Assembly (NCBI GenBank): GCA_905192745.1
Contig: CAJJLZ010000022.1
Location: 1-36,137 of the forward strand
Direction: 5' to 3'
Source: an uncultured Oscillospiraceae bacterium
GTDB taxonomy: Bacteria > Bacillota > Clostridia > Oscillospirales > Acutalibacteraceae
DNA: 36,137 nucleotides
Every line of letters begins with the position of its first letter. The first letter of the stretch is position 1. The notes beneath the pieces are model-generated. The model made no database searches, was not told the DNA's origin, and was given only the letters and a program-made list of their open reading frames with translations. Position numbers and translations under genes: made by a program. Below, piece by piece: positions 31,718 to 36,137 of this stretch.

Positions 31718-34700
31718 TTATTGTTGTCCTTCCGGCCCGGCGGACGGAGGAACGCCTTCCCCGCCCTGTTCGGGGGCGCTGCCGTCCTCCTCCAGTTCCT
31801 TCCACACCGCCGCCGCGTCCCGGGCGGCGAGGAAACGGACCGGATCGTCCGGCTCATGCCCGCAGACGGCGCGGTAATCGCACCAGGCGCAGGCGTCGGT
31901 CTCCCCGGCCAGCGGGAAGGCGGCCACGTCCCCCCCGCGGAGGGTTTCCGCCATGTCGGTCAGAAGAGACTCGATTTTTTTCTTTAATTTTCCGAATTGT
32001 TCCAGCGACGCCACGCTCGCCCCTTTGGCAAGCTCCCCTTTTCCGGTCAGCCGGGCCGGGATGAACAGGCCCGCCGCGTCGTGCTCCATAGCGCGGACGA
32101 TCTCCGGGTCGTCCAGCAAAAGGCCGTTCATCCGCAGGGCCTTGATCTGCTCCCGCTCCACCGATTCGGCGTCCGCATCCCGAGAAGCCGCGATCACCGG
32201 CAGCTTGGCCGGAAGATACAGCACCCCGGCCGGGGTAACCCGACCGTACCGTTCCCCGCCGTTCTGCCAGAGGGAAAAGATGTAGATCAGCATCTGGACG
32301 TTGATGCCCTCCACCACGTCGGAAAGCCGGAACTCCTTGGAGCCGGTTTTATAATCCACCACCCGGACATAACTCTCGCCGTTTTCGGCGCGGTACACGT
32401 CCACCCGGTCGATCTGGCCGAGCACCCGCACGGTGGAGCCGTCCGGAAGGGTGAGCGTCACCGGCGGCACCGAAGGGACGCCGTCCTCCGCGGGGAGGCC
32501 GACCGACAGTTCATAATCCACCGGGACGAAGCGGCTCTGCCGCAGCTCCCGCACCACCTGCCAGAGCAGCACCCCCGCCACCCGGGAGAGCCGGTCCAGC
32601 AGTGCGGCAAAGCGGCTGGTTTTGTCCGCCAGCCCGCCCATGGTTTCCTCCGCGTACTCCCGCACGGCGGCAGCCGCGTCGGCAAAGGCGCGTTCCCGCC
32701 GGATGCCCGCGAAGCCCTCCTGCGTATACCGCGGAAGGACGGTCTCCATCACATAGTGGGTCAGGGTGCCGAAGGCGAGCGCGTCCAGATCGGCCGGACG
32801 GCGGGGCTCCGCCTTCAGACCGTATCTGCAGAAGTAGGAAAAGCGGCAGCGATGGTACTGCTCCACCCTCGAAGCGGACAGCCGCAGGTCGTTCCCGAAG
32901 AAGCGGCGGGCCGCCGCCGGATCCTGAAACGCGGCGGGCGCACGGTCGGCCGCACGGTCCAGCGCTTCCAGCCGTCGGGCATACTCGGGCCGGACGGCAA
33001 ATACCTCCCGCAGCGCCTGAGCACGGGGAGTGGGCTGCTTCCAATGAAGGGCGGCGCATTCGAACGCGTCCCGCTCCGATTCCGGTTCGTCCCCACCGCC
33101 CGCGTCGGACAGAAAACGGCAGCGGGGAAGCACCCGGCGCAGGGTATCCGGCAGAGCGGAGGGGGCGAGGCTCTCCCCGGCGGCGTTGCCGCGGACATAA
33201 CTCACCGTCAGCCTCTCGGACGGGGCGGCCACCGCCGCGTAGGCGAAAAAGCGTTCCTCCGCCGTGCGGACATCGGACGCGTCGGCCAGAGGCAGGCCGA
33301 GAGCGATCAGTTCTTTCCGTTCCCCGTCGCTGAGAAGCCCCTGCGCGGCGGGATAGGCCGGGAATACCCCCTCGTTCGCGCCGAGGATATACACCATTTT
33401 GGGGGCGGCAAAGCGGATGCGGTCGGCCTGACCAACCTGCACGGCGTCCATGCTCTGCGGCACCGACCCGAGATCGGTCAGCCCGGCGGACAGCCGAATC
33501 AGCCCGACGAAACGGGTGGGCGTCAGCTTCTCCCGCCGGAAAGCGGCGCAGAGCCGGTCCAGCAGTTCCATCATCGTGTCCCACAGCCGGTCCATCCGGT
33601 CGGCGAGATCCGGTTCGTTCTCCCGCTCCAGCCGGGCGACCCGCAGGCGGGTCAGGGTATCCGCCCTCACGTCAATCAGATAGCGATAAACCGCCCGGAC
33701 GTCGGTCTCCCCATTCGCGCCGGGGGCCATCAGGGCGGCGCGGAGCCGCTCCAGCGGCTTCATCAGCCGGCGGCGCAGGAGATTGAGATAGGCCAGCCGG
33801 CTGTCGGAAGCGTCGTCCGCCATCACCGACAGGCCGTCCGGATGGCCGGTCCATTCCTCCCGCCAGCGGCGGCCGTCGATCCGCCACATCAGGACATAGT
33901 TTTCCACAAGGGCCGCCGAATGGGTGGAAAAGCCAGCCAGCCCGGTTTTCATCAGACAGAGCAGGTCATCGGTGCGGAATCCCCCGGCCGCCGCGTCCAG
34001 CGCGGCGAGAACAAGGGCGGGCAGCGGCTCGGTCAGGATATCGGCCCGCTCGTCCATCAGCAGGGGGAGGCCCTGCTTCTCCATCGCCGCGTCCAGCACG
34101 CCCCGGTAATCGTCCAGATTCCGGGCGACGACGGCAAAATCCCGGCAGCGCCCGCCGTTCTCCCGCAGGCGGCGGCGGATGGAACGGGCCACAAAATCAC
34201 ATTCGGCGTAAATATCGGCGCAGGCGGCGACGGTTACAGCCTCCGTTTCCGCCTCACAGACTGTGGGACGGGGCGCGAAACAGCCCGCTTCCGCCGCGCG
34301 GAGGGCGTCGGAAGCGGCGCGGCGGTTCTCGGTCAGGGTAATCACATGGGCGACCGGCACCCCATCCTCCCGCGCCATATCCCGCAGGCGGGCAGCGGTG
34401 CGGATGACCGGGGAAAACAGCCCGAAGCCGCCCGCCGTATCCTCGACGGAATCGGCGCAGAGGGTGACGGCCACCTGCTCCGCCTGTCGGAGAAGGCAAC
34501 GGAGCACCGCCAGCTCCTGCGCGGTGAAGCCCTTGAAGGAATCGACGAACACCATCGCGCCGTCGGCGATCCGGCTGTCCGGCAGCCGCTCGGCTAGGGC
34601 CGCGAGATCATCCAGCGGATCGATATACGCGGCGGAGAGCTTGTCCGGCGTTTCCTCCGGCACATCCCCCGCGGCGTCCTCCTGTTCCGAAGCGCCGGAC

Positions 34701-35227
34701 GTTTCGGCGGCGCCGGTCACGCCGGCTGTTACCGCTTCGTAAGCGCCAAGGATCAACGACAGCTCCTCGGTTTTGCGGCGGAGGGTGCCTTCGGGCAGGG
34801 TCCCAGCGGTTTCCTCCAGCCGGCGGGGAGTAACGCCGCACTGCTTCAGCTCGGTTATCATGGCCAGCATCGTTTCCACCGTTTCGGGATCGCCGGCCGG
34901 CTTTTGATACAGGGTCAGATGATCGGCCGCAAGCTCCAGCGCGCGGCTCATGAGCAGGGCGCGAGTCGGATCATCCATCCGGCGGCCGGCCATCCCCCCT
35001 ACCTCACGGAACACCTGCTCCGCCAGACGGGTGAAGCTGAGCACCTGAACGCTCCCGCTCAGACGGGGGCCGAGGCGCTCCAGCAAGGCCCGCTCGCTTT
35101 CAAAGGAGAACTGCTCCGGCACCAACAGCAACAGGCCCTGCCGTCCCGCTTTGGCGAGCGCGCAGAGCCGTTCGTATACCCATTCGGTTTTCCCGGCGCC
35201 CGACCGGCCGAGAACAAGCTGAAGCAT
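31718..35227 (-). CDS. addB: Helicase-exonuclease subunit AddB
   Basis: 1169-residue partner of AddA. It starts with Walker A LVLGRSGAGKTEWVYERL but has degenerate helicase motifs, as is normal for AddB. The C-terminal nuclease has QIDRVDVY and RVVDYKTGSKEF. The Fe-S staple is visible as the cysteines in YHRCRFSYFC and the C-x2-C-x5-C of CAWCDYRAVC. The ATG at 35227 was chosen for the GGAG 6 nt before it; an upstream frame start (35257) adds ten residues over that site. It precedes addA. An EamA-like gene lies 67 bp upstream on the same strand. Confidence 0.96.
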   Translation of the reverse strand: MLQLVLGRSGAGKTEWVYERLCALAKAGRQGLLLLVPEQFSFESERALLERLGPRLSGSVQVLSFTRLAEQVFREVGGMAGRRMDDPTRALLMSRALELAADHLTLYQKPAGDPETVETMLAMITELKQCGVTPRRLEETAGTLPEGTLRRKTEELSLILGAYEAVTAGVTGAAETSGASEQEDAAGDVPEETPDKLSAAYIDPLDDLAALAERLPDSRIADGAMVFVDSFKGFTAQELAVLRCLLRQAEQVAVTLCADSVEDTAGGFGLFSPVIRTAARLRDMAREDGVPVAHVITLTENRRAASDALRAAEAGCFAPRPTVCEAETEAVTVAACADIYAECDFVARSIRRRLRENGGRCRDFAVVARNLDDYRGVLDAAMEKQGLPLLMDERADILTEPLPALVLAALDAAAGGFRTDDLLCLMKTGLAGFSTHSAALVENYVLMWRIDGRRWREEWTGHPDGLSVMADDASDSRLAYLNLLRRRLMKPLERLRAALMAPGANGETDVRAVYRYLIDVRADTLTRLRVARLERENEPDLADRMDRLWDTMMELLDRLCAAFRREKLTPTRFVGLIRLSAGLTDLGSVPQSMDAVQVGQADRIRFAAPKMVYILGANEGVFPAYPAAQGLLSDGERKELIALGLPLADASDVRTAEERFFAYAAVAAPSERLTVSYVRGNAAGESLAPSALPDTLRRVLPRCRFLSDAGGGDEPESERDAFECAALHWKQPTPRAQALREVFAVRPEYARRLEALDRAADRAPAAFQDPAAARRFFGNDLRLSASRVEQYHRCRFSYFCRYGLKAEPRRPADLDALAFGTLTHYVMETVLPRYTQEGFAGIRRERAFADAAAAVREYAEETMGGLADKTSRFAALLDRLSRVAGVLLWQVVRELRQSRFVPVDYELSVGLPAEDGVPSVPPVTLTLPDGSTVRVLGQIDRVDVYRAENGESYVRVVDYKTGSKEFRLSDVVEGINVQMLIYIFSLWQNGGERYGRVTPAGVLYLPAKLPVIAASRDADAESVEREQIKALRMNGLLLDDPEIVRAMEHDAAGLFIPARLTGKGELAKGASVASLEQFGKLKKKIESLLTDMAETLRGGDVAAFPLAGETDACAWCDYRAVCGHEPDDPVRFLAARDAAAVWKELEEDGSAPEQGGEGVPPSAGPEGQQ

Positions 35228-35294
35228 AGGAATCTCCGTTCTTTTCCCTCTTAGCAAAAAGGGCTGGTTCCGGCGAAAGCTCCTCCGCCGCCGA

Positions 35295-35738
35295 TTACAG
35301 GATCAGCACAAAGGTGCCAGCGGTAATCAGCAGTCCGCCGAGGACGGTTTTCCAGGTGAAGGGCTCATGCAGGACAAAAAAGGCCAGTACCATGGTAATC
35401 ACCACGCTGAATTTATCGATCGGCGCCACCCGGGAAGCGTCCCCCAGCTGGAGCGCGCGATAATAGCACAGCCAGGACAAACCGGTGGCGATCCCGGACA
35501 GGATCAGGAACACCCAGCTTCTGGCCCCGATCTGACCGATCCCTCCGGCCGTTCCGGTCACGAAAACGATCCCCCACGCCATCACCAGCACCACGGCGGT
35601 GCGGATAGCCGTGGCAAGGTTGCTGTTCACTCCGCCGATCCCGATCTTCGCCAGAATGGAGGTTACCGCCGCGAACACAGCGGACAACAGCGCAAACACA
35701 ATCCACATGGAGCCTTTCCCCTTTGCTTTGGCAGACAT
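35295..35738 (-). CDS. Single-domain EamA/DMT-family transporter
   Basis: 147-residue membrane protein with about five hydrophobic helices, equal to one EamA domain. Many Firmicutes carry such 140-residue forms, which act as homo-dimers, so it is not necessarily truncated. ATAIRTAVVLVMAW and LSWLCYYRALQLGDASRVAPIDKFSVV are the EamA signatures. The substrate is unknown. The start is uncertain: 35738 has a poor ribosome-binding site, while the ATG at 35708 (MWIVFALL) has AAAGG just upstream and would give 137 residues. Confidence 0.88.
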   Translation of the reverse strand: MSAKAKGKGSMWIVFALLSAVFAAVTSILAKIGIGGVNSNLATAIRTAVVLVMAWGIVFVTGTAGGIGQIGARSWVFLILSGIATGLSWLCYYRALQLGDASRVAPIDKFSVVITMVLAFFVLHEPFTWKTVLGGLLITAGTFVLIL

Positions 35739-35897
35739 TCGGCAATCCCGCTTTCTTTTCCCAAACCCACTTCGCGTTTTTAACTTTAATTATCCACTGA
35801 AAAATACATGCCGGGAGAAAAACGGTGGTGCCGTAAAGCGGCAGGAAGGGCCTTTGGCCCGACAACCGTTTTTCGATGAATCCGGCTTTGCCCGATT
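35739..35897. other. Intergenic region with a chain of small hairpins
   Basis: Between the EamA gene and the tandem repeat there are three short hairpins in a row: TGCCG/CGGCA near 35828, GGGC/GCCC near 35848 and ATGAATC/GATTCAT (35876-35900). No promoter for the EamA gene was recognised with confidence. Confidence 0.45.
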
Positions 35898-36137
35898 CAT
35901 TATACCACAGCGCCGCCCAGCCGGATTCTATGCGAGCCTTTGTTGGCGGCGCAGTCGAAAATGCTTTCGCATTTTCCCAAACGACATTATACCACAGCGC
36001 CGCCCGACCGGATTCTATGCGAGCCTTTGTTGGCGGCGCAGTCGAAAATGCTTTCGCATTTTCCCAAACGACATTATACCACAGCGCCGCCCGACCGGAT
36101 TCTATGCGAGCCTTTGTTGGCGGCGCAGTCGAAAATG
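35898..36137 (+). repeat. 87-bp tandem repeat, two full copies and a cut third
   Basis: CATTATACC recurs at 35898, 35985 and 36072, an exact period of 87 bp; the third copy is cut by the window edge. Copies differ at only two neighbouring positions (CCCAGCC versus CCCGACC). Each unit has hairpin 1 GCGCCGCC/GGCGGCGC (35910-35917 with 35945-35952) and hairpin 2 GAAAATGC/GCATTTTC (35957-35964 with 35969-35976). Single or partial copies lie at 1-60, 18361-18414 and 28001-28089. Read on the minus strand each unit carries TGGTATAAT, an extended -10 box. Confidence 0.93.

Noticed and set aside
28091..31987. Very long plus-strand open frame (1298 codons) opposite addA
   Set aside because: It is the antisense shadow of a GC-rich gene: Pro/Arg/His-rich, no domains, no ribosome-binding site, while the minus frame has all AddA motifs. 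The same holds for the plus frame 31997-34597 opposite addB.
34904..35300. LexA box upstream of addB
   Set aside because: No clostridial-type LexA palindrome was found in the 67-bp gap or nearby.
35295..35738. Truncated EamA pseudogene
   Set aside because: One-domain EamA proteins of this length are common and the frame is intact from start to stop.
35898..36137. CRISPR array
   Set aside because: The 87-bp units repeat end to end without unique spacers, and no cas gene is present.

Overview
The window looks like the chromosome of a GC-rich, endospore-forming member of the Clostridia, most likely Oscillospiraceae/Ruminococcaceae. The evidence is Spo0A next to SpoIVB peptidase, AddAB instead of RecBCD, a YlbF-type protein, strong AGGAGG ribosome-binding sites and the dgt-dnaG-rpoD order. 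The genus is an inference. Almost all genes lie on the minus strand, as expected for a leading-strand block. Plus-strand genes are few and short (aroF, a pyrophosphatase-like gene, an XRE regulator and a DUF4870 gene).

Layout. 1-60 is the end of a structured repeat. 104-2617 holds ylbF, miaB and a cysteine-bearing Rrf2 regulator. 2660-6947 is the macromolecular synthesis cluster rpoD, dnaG, dgt (transcribed dgt to dnaG to rpoD to rrf2). 7333-8997 holds a HAD phosphatase, a YigZ/IMPACT protein and ribosomal protein L31. 9162-10453 is a DAHP synthase gene behind a leader peptide rich in aromatic codons and a terminator. 10621-14208 (minus) holds a RimK-like ATP-grasp ligase, a CDF metal exporter with a Mn-type motif, a Cof-type HAD phosphatase and a Nudix hydrolase. 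14439-14801 is a compact pyrophosphatase homologue. 14861-17110 is spo0A and spoIVB. 17111-19524 is visibly AT-richer and looks acquired: pnuC with a long structured leader, a 134-bp MITE with target duplication, and an XRE/zinc-ribbon regulator. 19540-22473 holds yaiI, secF and secD. 22793-24070 is a class Ic aminotransferase. 24432-27401 is an ABC-2 export operon. 27620-27943 is a small membrane protein. 28103-35738 holds addA, addB and an EamA-type transporter. The window ends in an 87-bp tandem repeat.

The coding content is mostly housekeeping: replication priming, the main sigma factor, dNTP control, tRNA modification, protein export, recombination repair and sporulation control. The most interesting signals are outside the genes. 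They are (i) a probable aromatic-amino-acid attenuator before aroF, with an unannotated 38-codon leader ORF; (ii) an unclassified promoter-leader-terminator unit before pnuC, a candidate riboswitch; (iii) a family of two-hairpin repeats with compensatory base changes between copies and a built-in extended -10 box; and (iv) a clean MITE with a 9-bp target duplication. No tRNA, rRNA or CRISPR was seen.
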